From NCBI RefSeq assembly GCF_050753345.1, contig NZ_JBLZFX010000014.1, positions 28,067-92,066 of the forward strand: a stretch of 64,000 bases of DNA, in the 5' to 3' direction. The notes beneath the pieces are model-generated. The model was not told the origin of the DNA, made no database searches, and saw nothing but the letters and a program-made list of their open reading frames with translations. How positions within the stretch are numbered: the stretch's first letter is position 1; each line of letters begins with the position of its first letter. The DNA comes from Alkalinema pantanalense. GTDB taxonomy: Bacteria; Cyanobacteriota; Cyanobacteriia; Leptolyngbyales; Leptolyngbyaceae. Shown piece by piece: positions 33,905-42,418 of the stretch. The translations under genes were made by a program, and so were the position numbers.

Positions 33905-34471
33905 ATGACTATCGCCTTACCTCAATCCCTCACCCTAGAGCAGTTTTTGCAACTGTCCTATATTGAAGAGTCACCTGCTTGGGAATTCAGTCAGGGAGAA
34001 GCCAGCCAAAAACCGATGCCGGGAGGAAAGCATAGCCGTCTGCAATTACGTCTTGCCAGTGCGATTAATGCTCTGGATTCAGCCTATGAAGCTTTGCCTG
34101 AATTGCGGTGTACGGTGGGAGGCCGGTCGATCGTGCCCGATCTGGTGGTCTTGGCAAAAGCTCATATTCCTATGGATGAGCATGGCGACATTGCTAGCAC
34201 TGGAATTGATATTGCGCCCGATTGGATGATTGAGATTCTGTCACCTGACCAGAGCCAAATGAAGGTGACTCGTAAGATTTTGCACAGCCTGCGTCATGGG
34301 GGGCAGATGGGCTGGCTAGTTGACCCAGATGAACGTGTGGTGTTGGTTTATCGCCCAGGTTCTTTACCCGACGAATTGAGCGGGGATGCCCCCCTTTTGG
34401 GTTTACCCGGTATCGAGTTGGGCCTAACGGTGGATCAGATGTTCGGTTGGCTGAAAGTTCAAGCCCAATAA
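33905..34471 (+). CDS. Uma2 family (DUF820) restriction-endonuclease-like protein
   Basis: PD-(D/E)XK-fold protein of 188 residues, abundant in cyanobacteria and of unknown role. The core shows LTLEQFLQLSYIEESPAWEF at the start, HSRLQLRLASAIN, then RSIVPDLVVLAK and IDIAPDWMIEILSPDQS. The Asp of VPDLVV and Glu of IEILSP are the expected catalytic acidic pair, followed by the usual GWLVDPDERVVLVYRPG. It stands alone between ocp and uvrB. Confidence 0.92.
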   Translation: MTIALPQSLTLEQFLQLSYIEESPAWEFSQGEASQKPMPGGKHSRLQLRLASAINALDSAYEALPELRCTVGGRSIVPDLVVLAKAHIPMDEHGDIASTGIDIAPDWMIEILSPDQSQMKVTRKILHSLRHGGQMGWLVDPDERVVLVYRPGSLPDELSGDAPLLGLPGIELGLTVDQMFGWLKVQAQ

Positions 34472-34545
34472 ACTCGATGTACCATCTACACCTTCGCGAA
34501 GAAGTGATCGATCGAGGTGGAGGCAACGTACAGTCGTGCTATGCA

Positions 34546-34654
34546 CTAGACTGCTTCATTATTGGCACGGATGGCGGCGGCAATTTCTGCGGCAATTTGG
34601 GTTCCAGTAATACAGGCGTCGCCGCCACTGCGATCTTTTCGGGTTGCGAGCTTT
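34546..34654 (-). other. coding-like fragment behind uvrB
   Basis: In the frame shifted relative to uvrB, the minus strand directly after the uvrB stop reads LATRKDRSGGDACITGTQI, continues with an Ala-rich helix-like stretch (AAEIAAAIRANNEAV) and ends at TAG (34546-34548). It has no start codon and an in-frame stop lies just upstream inside uvrB. It may be the tail of a lost gene, or chance. Confidence 0.25.
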
Positions 34655-36658
34655 CTAGGTTCGGCTCCCGGTCAACTTGTCGCGGAGATGTTTAATCTTG
34701 TCGCGATATTTCGCGGCTTCCTCAAACTCTAACTTTTTCGCAGCTTCCTTCATTGCGGCTTCGCATTGTTTGATCAGTTCTGGAATATTTTCCAAGGGAA
34801 TATCATCTGCTTGGACATAAGCCTGCTCCAATTCCTGGGAATTCAAGCGGCGGGAGACCTCCAGAAAGGCGAGAATGGCGTTGCCGGATTTCTTAACGAT
34901 CGGCGTGGGGACAATGCCATGCTTTTCGTTATAGGCCATTTGAATAGCACGACGACGATCGGTTTCACTAATCGCCTTGACCATACTATCGGTCATATTA
35001 TCAGCGTACAAAATCGCTTGACCTTTGACGTGACGCGCTGCCCGACCGATCGTTTGAATCAGCGATCGTTCCGCCCGCAGGAACCCTTCCTTATCCGCAT
35101 CTAGAATCGCCACGAGGGAAACCTCTGGCAGATCTAACCCTTCCCGCAGCAGGTTCACGCCAATCAAGACATCAAAGACACCCTCCCGTAAATCCTGAAT
35201 GATTTCAATCCGTTCGATCGAATTAATTTCCGAATGCAAATAGCGAACGCGCACACCCCGCTCTTGGAAATATTCGGTTAAATCCTCCGCCATGCGCTTG
35301 GTTAACGTGGTTACAAGCACTCTTTCTTTCAGGGTAATCCGCTCCTGAATTTCCGCTAGCAAATCATCTACCTGCCCTTCCGTGGGGCGTACGACCACCT
35401 GCGGATCAAGCACCCCTGTAGGCCGAATCACCTGCTCAATAATATGGCCGTCGGAAATCTCAAGTTCCCAGTTGCCAGGAGTAGCGGAGACGAAAATCCC
35501 TTGCTTGACCTTATGCCAAAATTCATCGGCTTTAAGGGGGCGATTGTCTGCGGCACTGGGCAGTCGGAAACCGTGGTCGATCAACACCTTCTTGCGGGCT
35601 TGATCCCCGTTATACATCGCGCGAATTTGTGGGATGGTTACGTGGGATTCGTCAATGACCAGTAACCAATCATCGGGAAAATAGTCCACTAAGCATTCTG
35701 GAGGTGCTCCAGCTTCACGTCCCGCAAGGTGCCGGGAATAATTTTCTACACCATTGCAAAAACCGACTTCTCGCAAGATTTCTAAATCATAACGAGTCCG
35801 TTGCTCTAAGCGTTGGGCTTCGAGTAATTTACCTTCTTTTTCCAGTTCCTCTAGGCGCTCCTTCAGTTCCTGCTCGATCGCGTTGCAGGCGTCTTCCAAA
35901 CGATCCTCTGGCGTGACAAAGTGGCGGGCTGGATAGATATTGACAGCTTCTAGGGTTTGCAACGTGCTACCTGTCACTGGATCAATGTAGCGAATCGCAT
36001 CAATTTCATCTCCAAAAAATTCGATACGAATAATTCGATCCTCGTAGGCTGGCCCAATTTCCAAAACATCTCCCTTCACCCGGAAGCGCCCTCGACCAAG
36101 ATCTAAATCATTGCGGGTGTATTGTACCGAGGCGAGATCCCGCAGAATTTGGCGTTGATTCACTTCTTCGCCAACCCGAAAGGGAATGGCAGCGTTTAAA
36201 TACTCGGCAGGAATTCCCAAACCGTAAATACAGCTAATGGAGGCCACTACAATGACATCCCGCCGCTCAAATAGCGATCGCGTCGCGGAATGGCGCAGCA
36301 TGTCAATTTCTTCGTTAATGGAAGCGGTTTTTTCAATGTAAGTATCGCTGACAGGAATGTAGGCTTCCGGTTGGTAGTAGTCGTAATAGCTGATGAAATA
36401 CTCTACGGCATTGTAGGGAAAAAATTCCCGTAACTCGTTGCAGAGTTGGGCCGCTAGGGTTTTGTTGTGGGCGAGAACGAGGGTGGGTTTGCCCAGTTGC
36501 TCAATCACACGGGCGATCGTGTGGGTTTTTCCCGTACCTGTGGCTCCGAGTAGGGTTTGATAGCGATTGCCTTGGCTGATGGACTGCTTAAGCGCCGCGA
36601 TCGCCTTCGGTTGGTCACCCTTGGGTTCAAAGGGGGCTTGGATGTTGAACTGTGGCAT
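34655..36658 (-). CDS. uvrB: excinuclease ABC subunit B
   Basis: DNA-damage-loading helicase of nucleotide excision repair, 667 residues. Walker A LLGATGTGKTHTIARV, the beta-hairpin region YYDYYQPEAYIP that inserts between DNA strands, DEAD-like box VIDESHVT, helicase motif DLPEVSLVAILDADKEG and QTIGRAARH are all present. The C-terminal UVR motif (AMKEAAKKLEFEEAAKYRDK) that contacts UvrC is complete. Length and motif order are normal. Confidence 0.98.
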   Translation of the reverse strand: MPQFNIQAPFEPKGDQPKAIAALKQSISQGNRYQTLLGATGTGKTHTIARVIEQLGKPTLVLAHNKTLAAQLCNELREFFPYNAVEYFISYYDYYQPEAYIPVSDTYIEKTASINEEIDMLRHSATRSLFERRDVIVVASISCIYGLGIPAEYLNAAIPFRVGEEVNQRQILRDLASVQYTRNDLDLGRGRFRVKGDVLEIGPAYEDRIIRIEFFGDEIDAIRYIDPVTGSTLQTLEAVNIYPARHFVTPEDRLEDACNAIEQELKERLEELEKEGKLLEAQRLEQRTRYDLEILREVGFCNGVENYSRHLAGREAGAPPECLVDYFPDDWLLVIDESHVTIPQIRAMYNGDQARKKVLIDHGFRLPSAADNRPLKADEFWHKVKQGIFVSATPGNWELEISDGHIIEQVIRPTGVLDPQVVVRPTEGQVDDLLAEIQERITLKERVLVTTLTKRMAEDLTEYFQERGVRVRYLHSEINSIERIEIIQDLREGVFDVLIGVNLLREGLDLPEVSLVAILDADKEGFLRAERSLIQTIGRAARHVKGQAILYADNMTDSMVKAISETDRRRAIQMAYNEKHGIVPTPIVKKSGNAILAFLEVSRRLNSQELEQAYVQADDIPLENIPELIKQCEAAMKEAAKKLEFEEAAKYRDKIKHLRDKLTGSRT

Positions 36659-36696
36659 GGGTCAGCTATCAACGGGGGTAACGAGGGTCAATAGTT

Positions 36697-37542
36697 CTAT
36701 GATAGCGAGACTTTTTGTAGCAGTTGGGCATCTAGCGCACAGAGATAGTCCCGACCATAGCGATCGTTCTCTAGCCCCTCTACCAAGTGCTGGGGCAAGT
36801 CCTGGGTGACTTCTGGGCTACCGCTGGCCGCAGCTAGGGCGATCGTCGCCACAGTGTCCACATCACCACCAAAGGCAACACAGGCCCGCAAAATTTCGCT
36901 GAGACGGTCATGGTGCAAAATAGCCGTCACAGCCGCCCGCACCGCCATCCAACCCTTTTCCCCAACTTTGTCCCGCCAAGGCTCTGCCCAGGCATACCCC
37001 GGCACCTGATGTTCTATGAAATCCCCTAACTCAGCTTTGGATCCCACTTGGTACAAGAAATAATGGCTCATCAAAGCGGCAGCTTGGGCGGCGGCAATGC
37101 CTGCGGGGGTGTCGTGGGTCAGTTTGGCTTGAAGGGCTGCTTTTTCGAGGACTTCAGCACAATCGGAAAACACACCAATCGGACTGGCTCGCATGGCGGC
37201 ACCACTTTTGTCACTCCAAGGCTGGATATTGGCAAGAAACTGTTCTCCCGTGGAAGTTGCCTGCAAAAACTGATAAAATCGGGAGGCATACCCTTGTCGT
37301 GGATCGCGATGGAATACCTGAACAAAGCGATCGGCCAACTGCTCTGGATTCCAATCGTCCTCCGCAACAATAGCTTCCGCGATCGCCAAACTCATCTGTG
37401 TATCGTCTGTGTATTGGCCAGCCACCATTTGATGTTTTGGATGTTGTAGGTAACCGGACAAATCGTTCCGTTCTAGAACTGACGGGGAGACGTATTCAAA
37501 TCCCGCTCCATAGGCATCTCCCACCGCCATTTCTAACAGCAT
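36697..37542 (-). CDS. ADP-ribosylglycohydrolase family protein
   Basis: Di-magnesium hydrolase fold removing ADP-ribose or acting on related substrates, 281 residues from the ATG at 37542 (AAGGA upstream); a TTG six bases earlier is also open. Motifs: AVGDAYGAGFEY at the start, the metal-binding GQYTDDTQMSLAIAEA, and AFGGDVDTVATIALAA near the end. The last motif is usually GGDTDT; here Thr is Val, while both Asp ligands remain. Located 38 bp upstream of uvrB on the same strand, so co-transcription is possible. Confidence 0.9.
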   Translation of the reverse strand: MLLEMAVGDAYGAGFEYVSPSVLERNDLSGYLQHPKHQMVAGQYTDDTQMSLAIAEAIVAEDDWNPEQLADRFVQVFHRDPRQGYASRFYQFLQATSTGEQFLANIQPWSDKSGAAMRASPIGVFSDCAEVLEKAALQAKLTHDTPAGIAAAQAAALMSHYFLYQVGSKAELGDFIEHQVPGYAWAEPWRDKVGEKGWMAVRAAVTAILHHDRLSEILRACVAFGGDVDTVATIALAAASGSPEVTQDLPQHLVEGLENDRYGRDYLCALDAQLLQKVSLS

Positions 37543-37770
37543 AATCAATTCCTTTTCATAATTTCGATCTCACTGTGGTGAGATTACTTTTGATCATATA
37601 GCATTGCCAATCTACCCTACATTACATCCTCCATTGAACGGATACTCTCTACGAGAAGGATGGAATGATCTGACGGCCTAGGGTGGCTACTGCAAAAAAT
37701 TTTAACCGCTAAAAAGTAGCAACAAATCGATCGAAAGCGCGTAAAATTTGCGTGAGTGTTTTCGTAGGCA

Positions 37771-39210
37771 ATGGGTATGGTGTCTCCTCTCAATCAGCGG
37801 TCATCTACACGGCGCAGAAATTTGTGGTATGAGCGAATTATGGCAGTTATTGCCGCTGCAAATTTAGGATTGGTTGGGTTTGACCTTACCTATGTCCTGT
37901 GGCGGGACTTTTGGCTGCGAGGCACGATCGCGATCGGCCCGGTTAGTTTTACGGTGCCCCTCCCCCCCATTACTCAATGGTACGACCCCCTCAAAGGCAT
38001 TGAACCCTATCGCGATACTCAGAAATATTTAGAGACGGTCAATAAATTAGAACAGGAATTGCAGCAGGGCGGTATTGAGTCCCCGCAGGTACAAGCTCGG
38101 CTCCAAGATCTGCGAGAACAGAGTAGCGATATGGTCGCCACTGACCCTTTCAAAATTGCCAACAAAAGCGGCACCTTAGAGAAAATTAAGAATCGGGTGC
38201 GCGAGCATGTTTTCGGCAAAAATAGTGATGTGCCTTCCCGCGAAGCCTTCAAGGTGTTTTGGAGTAAGGAATATCTACAAAAGAATGTGCGGGAGGAAAT
38301 GCAATTTTTCAACCAACAAATTCGCCCACTGATTGCCACTAACTATTACCGTTCAATTGGTGAGAATGGTGAATTTACCAATCTTTTTTGGATTCTTGAT
38401 GCACCTTTTGTAGCATTGTTTGCCTTGGAATACTTAGGTCGTACATTTTATCTCACCCGGCGATTCCGGAATTTGAAATGGCTGGATGCAATGCTATGGC
38501 GTTGGTATGATTTGTTGCTGCTGATTCCTATTTGGCAGTGGCTCCGGGTCATTCCGGTGGCAATTCGCTTAAACCAAGCGGAACTCATTCACCTCGATCG
38601 TATCCGCGATCAAGCTACCCAAGGCTTTGTGAGTAATATTGCCGAGGAACTGACGGAAGCGGTCATCATTCAGGTGATTAATCAACTGCAAGCCAACATT
38701 CAGCAAGGGACGCTGTCCCAATGGCTGCTGCGATCGGTGAATCGTCCCTATGTCGATCTCAACGATCGGGATGAAATTAAGGAACTGACGAGCCATGTTT
38801 TAAAGCTCACAGTGTATCAAGTCCTGCCGCAAATTAAACCAGATTTAGAAGCGTTGATTCGCCACAGCTTAGAAGGCGTATTAGAGCAAGCTCCCCTCTA
38901 TAAAGGCTTTAAAGCCGTTCCAATTATGGGTGGCATTCCCAGTCAGATTAATGAACAACTGGTGGCCACCGTGACGGCTGGAGCCTACGACGCGATCGTC
39001 AAAGCCTTAGAAGACACCCAAGCCGCTGAGCTATTAAGCCAGTTAGTGAAGAATTTTGGCAAGGTGCTGGTGGAAGAATTGCAGAAAGGGAAGTCGATCG
39101 AAGAAATGGAATCGTTGATCAGTGACTTAATGGAAGAAATTAAGGTCAACTATGTCAATCAAATCGATTCAATTACTGAAGATATCAAGGCGTTACCTAC
39201 CCGTTTTTGA
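37771..39210 (+). CDS. conserved cyanobacterial membrane protein
   Basis: 479-residue protein with TM segments near 24-44 (IMAVIAAANLGLVGFDLTYV), near 205-225 (FWILDAPFVALFALEYLG) and near 250-270 (LLLLIPIWQWLRVIPVAIRL), joined by a charged coiled-coil-prone loop and followed by about 200 amphipathic residues. The last TM with IPIWQWLRVIPVAIRL recalls ion-channel S4-S5 regions, but there is no selectivity filter, so a channel role is not claimed. Start at 37771 with a second ATG two codons later. I know it only as a conserved hypothetical. Confidence 0.8.
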   Translation: MGMVSPLNQRSSTRRRNLWYERIMAVIAAANLGLVGFDLTYVLWRDFWLRGTIAIGPVSFTVPLPPITQWYDPLKGIEPYRDTQKYLETVNKLEQELQQGGIESPQVQARLQDLREQSSDMVATDPFKIANKSGTLEKIKNRVREHVFGKNSDVPSREAFKVFWSKEYLQKNVREEMQFFNQQIRPLIATNYYRSIGENGEFTNLFWILDAPFVALFALEYLGRTFYLTRRFRNLKWLDAMLWRWYDLLLLIPIWQWLRVIPVAIRLNQAELIHLDRIRDQATQGFVSNIAEELTEAVIIQVINQLQANIQQGTLSQWLLRSVNRPYVDLNDRDEIKELTSHVLKLTVYQVLPQIKPDLEALIRHSLEGVLEQAPLYKGFKAVPIMGGIPSQINEQLVATVTAGAYDAIVKALEDTQAAELLSQLVKNFGKVLVEELQKGKSIEEMESLISDLMEEIKVNYVNQIDSITEDIKALPTRF

Positions 39211-39215
39211 GAGAA

Positions 39216-39253
39216 ATGGGGGAGAAAAATCAATCCGACTTCTCTCTCCCCAT
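39216..39253. terminator. shared hairpin between convergent genes
   Basis: ATGGGG at 39216-39221 pairs with CCCCAT at 39248-39253, with a further GAGA/TCTC pairing inside. It fills most of the 49-bp gap between the membrane-protein stop and the fumC stop, so it probably acts in both directions. Confidence 0.5.
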
Positions 39254-39259
39254 AGTTCC

Positions 39260-40657
39260 CTAGCCTGGATAGATCATCTTTTCCGGTCGTACCCACTGGT
39301 CAAATTCCGCTTCCGAGAGCAGCCCTAATTCCACACAGGCCGCCTTTAGCGTTGTTTTGTCTTGGTAGGCTTTGTAGGCTACTTTAGCGGCGTTGTCGTA
39401 ACCAATGTGGGGATTCAGCGCCGTCACTAACATCAGCGAATTGCTAAGAAAATGCTGAATCTGATCGGGATTGGCTTGAATGCCAACGACCATGTGATCG
39501 GTAAACGATCGACAACCATCGGACAGTAAGCGAATGGAATGCAGCAGGTTATAGATCATCACAGGCTTGAACACATTCAGTTCAAAGTTCCCTTGACTGC
39601 CTGCAAATCCGATCGTGGCGTCATTGCCCATCACCTGCACACACAGCATCGTCATCGCTTCGCATTGGGTGGGATTGACCTTCCCCGGCATGATGGAAGA
39701 CCCCGGTTCATTGGCGGGCAACGTAATTTCGCCCAAGCCACAGCGCGGCCCAGAACCCATCCAGCGCAGGTCATTGGCGATTTTCATCAAAGCACAGGCC
39801 AACGCTTTTAGTGCTCCGCTGGTCATAACGATCGCATCATGGGCGGCCAAGGCTGCAAACTTATTGGGTGCACTGATAAAGGGTAAATCGGTAAGTTGGG
39901 CGATCGCCGCTGCGGAACGATCGGCAAATTCCGGATGGGTGTTTAATCCCGTCCCTACGGCTGTTCCGCCGATCGCTAGCTCATACAATCCCGGCAAGGT
40001 CATTTCAATGTGCCGCAGGGCTAGATCTAATTGCGCCACATAACCGGAAAATTCCTGTCCCAAGGTTAGCGGCACCGCATCCATCAGATGGGTACGACCA
40101 ATTTTAATCAGCTTGTCAAACTCACTTGCTTTTGCATTCAAGGCTTCCCGTAGCTTCTGTACAGTAGGTAGCAACTGTTCATGAATTGCCTGAGCTGCCG
40201 CAATGTGCATTGCCGTGGGAAACGTATCGTTGGACGACTGCGACATGTTGACGTGATCATTAGGATGAATGGGCGTTTTGCTGCCCAGTTCCCCGCCCGC
40301 TAATTCGATCGCCCGGTTGGAAATGACCTCATTGGCATTCATATTGGTCTGCGTGCCGCTACCCGTCTGCCACACACTGAGGGGGAAATGATCGTTTAAT
40401 GCACCTGCAATCACCTCATCTGCCGCCTGAATCATCCAAACCGCCTTATCCTCAGGCAATTTACCCAGATCGCGATTGACGATCGCCGCTGCTTTTTTCA
40501 AAATACCAAAGGCGCGAATCAGTTCCGCTGGCATGGTGTCGTGGCCGATGGCAAAAAAGTGGAGCGATCGCTGGGTTTGTGCCCCCCAGTAGCGATCGTT
40601 GGGCACTTCCAGCGGCCCCATGCTGTCTTTTTCGATCCGAACTGCCACGTCTGCCAT
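39260..40657 (-). CDS. fumC: fumarate hydratase class II
   Basis: Fumarate-malate interconversion in the TCA cycle; homotetrameric, iron-independent, 465 residues. Family signature GSSIMPGKVNPTQCEAMTM is intact, as are SQSSNDTFPTAMHIA, TGSGTQTNMNANEV and KIGRTHLMDAVPLTLGQEFS with the catalytic His/Thr. The ATG at 40657 follows GGAG. It is convergent with the membrane-protein gene, and the M23 peptidase gene is 45 bp upstream on the same strand. Confidence 0.97.
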   Translation of the reverse strand: MADVAVRIEKDSMGPLEVPNDRYWGAQTQRSLHFFAIGHDTMPAELIRAFGILKKAAAIVNRDLGKLPEDKAVWMIQAADEVIAGALNDHFPLSVWQTGSGTQTNMNANEVISNRAIELAGGELGSKTPIHPNDHVNMSQSSNDTFPTAMHIAAAQAIHEQLLPTVQKLREALNAKASEFDKLIKIGRTHLMDAVPLTLGQEFSGYVAQLDLALRHIEMTLPGLYELAIGGTAVGTGLNTHPEFADRSAAAIAQLTDLPFISAPNKFAALAAHDAIVMTSGALKALACALMKIANDLRWMGSGPRCGLGEITLPANEPGSSIMPGKVNPTQCEAMTMLCVQVMGNDATIGFAGSQGNFELNVFKPVMIYNLLHSIRLLSDGCRSFTDHMVVGIQANPDQIQHFLSNSLMLVTALNPHIGYDNAAKVAYKAYQDKTTLKAACVELGLLSEAEFDQWVRPEKMIYPG

Positions 40658-40702
40658 GATGCTCCAAGTTGGGTTTGCGTTGTCAAGTTTCCTCGAAAGA
40701 TT

Positions 40703-41491
40703 TTACCGTTCCACAGTCATTCGTTGCACCCAAGCCCGCTCTTCCACAAATTGACGCTGCTTAAATAGGGCTTGAGCGGTGCTTTGTGTTTCCCCACTGC
40801 TGGGAAGTTTGGGCAGGGGATCGATCGCGATCCAATCGTCGCCCTGGCGTTGGCGCACTTCAAAATGTAAATGCGGCCCTGTGGAAAGTCCCGTACTCCC
40901 CACTTTGCCAATGAGCTGTCCAGCCTGTACCCCCATTCCGGGCTGGACGAAACTCTCGGACAGATGGCCATAGAGGGTCTGGAATGATCCATCTAAATGT
41001 TCGATGACGATCGCGAGGCCATAGCCACCCATTTCCTCAGCAGTCTGAATATATCCCGCCGCCGCCGCGAGCACAGGTGTTCCTGATGCAGCCCCAAAGT
41101 CAATCCCAGCATGGAATCGCTGCTCCCCCAAAATGGGATGGACGCGCCAACCAAAGCGTGAAGTGATGGGCGCTGGCGTGCCGAGGGGAAAGCCCAGCCG
41201 CAAATTCCCTAGAATGTTCGATCGAGCAATTCTGGGTTGATTGCCATCATTGACGAATCCATCCCCCGATTGAGGGATACGCCCCATGGGCCAAGCATCC
41301 CTGCGTGCCCCCAGCCCTAAAGTCCCAGAATTGGGGGCTGGAATGGGAATATTGGTAGGGGGGGATGGGGTGGGACGATCGATCCATCTGGGGGCTGCGA
41401 TTGTCGGCATCGATCGCACAATTACCGGCGAGGTGGGCTTAGGCGGGGGAATCGGAATTTGGGCAATGGGGACAACGGGCAGAAAGAACAT
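40703..41491 (-). CDS. M23 family metallopeptidase (LytM/peptidoglycan hydrolase type)
   Basis: Zinc endopeptidase domain acting on peptidoglycan cross-links, 262 residues. A short hydrophobic N-terminus (MFFLPVVPIAQIPIPPP) and an 80-residue Pro-rich region precede the peptidase domain. Zinc ligands appear as H-x3-D in FHAGIDFGA and H-L-H in GPHLHFEVR, with RFGWRVHP before and TLYGHLSE between. The N-terminus is unusually short for a signal peptide, but a stop lies just upstream, so no longer start exists. Confidence 0.9.
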   Translation of the reverse strand: MFFLPVVPIAQIPIPPPKPTSPVIVRSMPTIAAPRWIDRPTPSPPTNIPIPAPNSGTLGLGARRDAWPMGRIPQSGDGFVNDGNQPRIARSNILGNLRLGFPLGTPAPITSRFGWRVHPILGEQRFHAGIDFGAASGTPVLAAAAGYIQTAEEMGGYGLAIVIEHLDGSFQTLYGHLSESFVQPGMGVQAGQLIGKVGSTGLSTGPHLHFEVRQRQGDDWIAIDPLPKLPSSGETQSTAQALFKQRQFVEERAWVQRMTVER

Positions 41492-41621
41492 GATTCGCAG
41501 TTAAGACCGAAGGAGAGAAGCTAAATCACCCTATTCTAGGGCTATCGCTTCCCAACAGGATACGATCACCGAAATTAGCGCTCCTCGGCAAAAAATCTCC
41601 ATGGGGCATCCTAACCGCTTT

Positions 41622-41640
41622 GAAAACAGGGGATACCCCT
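41622..41640 (-). terminator. terminator of the DUF1345 gene
   Basis: On the minus strand AGGGG-TAT-CCCCT is followed by GTTTTC, starting four bases after the stop codon at 41644. Short but well placed. Confidence 0.5.
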
Positions 41641-41643
41641 CGA

Positions 41644-42330
41644 TCAACTGCCTTGGATCAGCCCTGCAACAATATTGATGCTCATCGCAATCACCGTGGT
41701 GTTAAAGAAAAAAGATAGGATGCCATGGCCCAAAGCTAAGCGGCGAATGGCGCGCGAGGTAATCGCCGTATCTGAGACTTGGCTGGTCATGCCAATCACA
41801 AACGAAAAGTAAAGAAAGTCCCAATAATCAGGCTCCGCATCACCGGGAAAATCGATCCCTGCGGCTTTTTGCGAAGGTCGCTTCCCATCGTTTTGGTAGT
41901 ATGCAAAGGCATAGTGCAGCGCGAACACCGTATGGACGAGCATCCACGAGCCCACGATCGTGAGAATTGAAAGTCCTAAATGCAGAACTAACAATTCACC
42001 TTGCTGCCCTTTGTCTCGAAGTAAAAAGGTAATGGCTAAGATGCTGATGCAAGCGATCGCGGTAATTGTCCCTAAAATGACAACCCGCCCAGCATCTTGC
42101 TGTTGAGCCCGCTGCCGCATAGTGTCCGGGGTCGCCCGCACAATCATCCACCAGGTAATCCCCAGAAAACTGACCATGGCCACATCCCAAAGTAACAGGA
42201 TGCGCGTGGGGAATGCCATCCAAGCGGGCAACAAGAAATTGACGATCGCGCTGCAAAGGATGGCGAACAACGAATGCTGGGTTGCTTTCTGAGACAAGAT
42301 TTGCCGATAAATGCTAACTTTCTTGGCCAT
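41644..42330 (-). CDS. DUF1345 membrane protein
   Basis: Inner-membrane protein of 228 residues from the ATG at 42330; the frame extends to 42393 but those extra residues lack membrane or family character. Five to six hydrophobic helices. The family signature is clear near the end: HYAFAYYQ, then PDYWDFLYFSFVIGMTSQVS, AITSRAIRRLALGHGILSFF and NTTVIAMSIN. The function of the family is unknown. It lies about 88 bp downstream of the 612-residue membrane-protein gene, same strand. Confidence 0.88.
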   Translation of the reverse strand: MAKKVSIYRQILSQKATQHSLFAILCSAIVNFLLPAWMAFPTRILLLWDVAMVSFLGITWWMIVRATPDTMRQRAQQQDAGRVVILGTITAIACISILAITFLLRDKGQQGELLVLHLGLSILTIVGSWMLVHTVFALHYAFAYYQNDGKRPSQKAAGIDFPGDAEPDYWDFLYFSFVIGMTSQVSDTAITSRAIRRLALGHGILSFFFNTTVIAMSINIVAGLIQGS

Positions 42331-42418
42331 CCGCAAGTTACGCAGTGGAACTTGTAACCTGAGCTTGGTTGTGCAGAAGATCACTGCGATCAATCACCGC
42401 GATCGTCCGTTCCTATCC

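Noticed and set aside
37771..39210. ion-channel assignment for the 479-residue membrane protein
   Set aside because: The IPIWQWLRVIP segment recalls S4-S5 linkers, but there is no pore loop or selectivity-filter motif.
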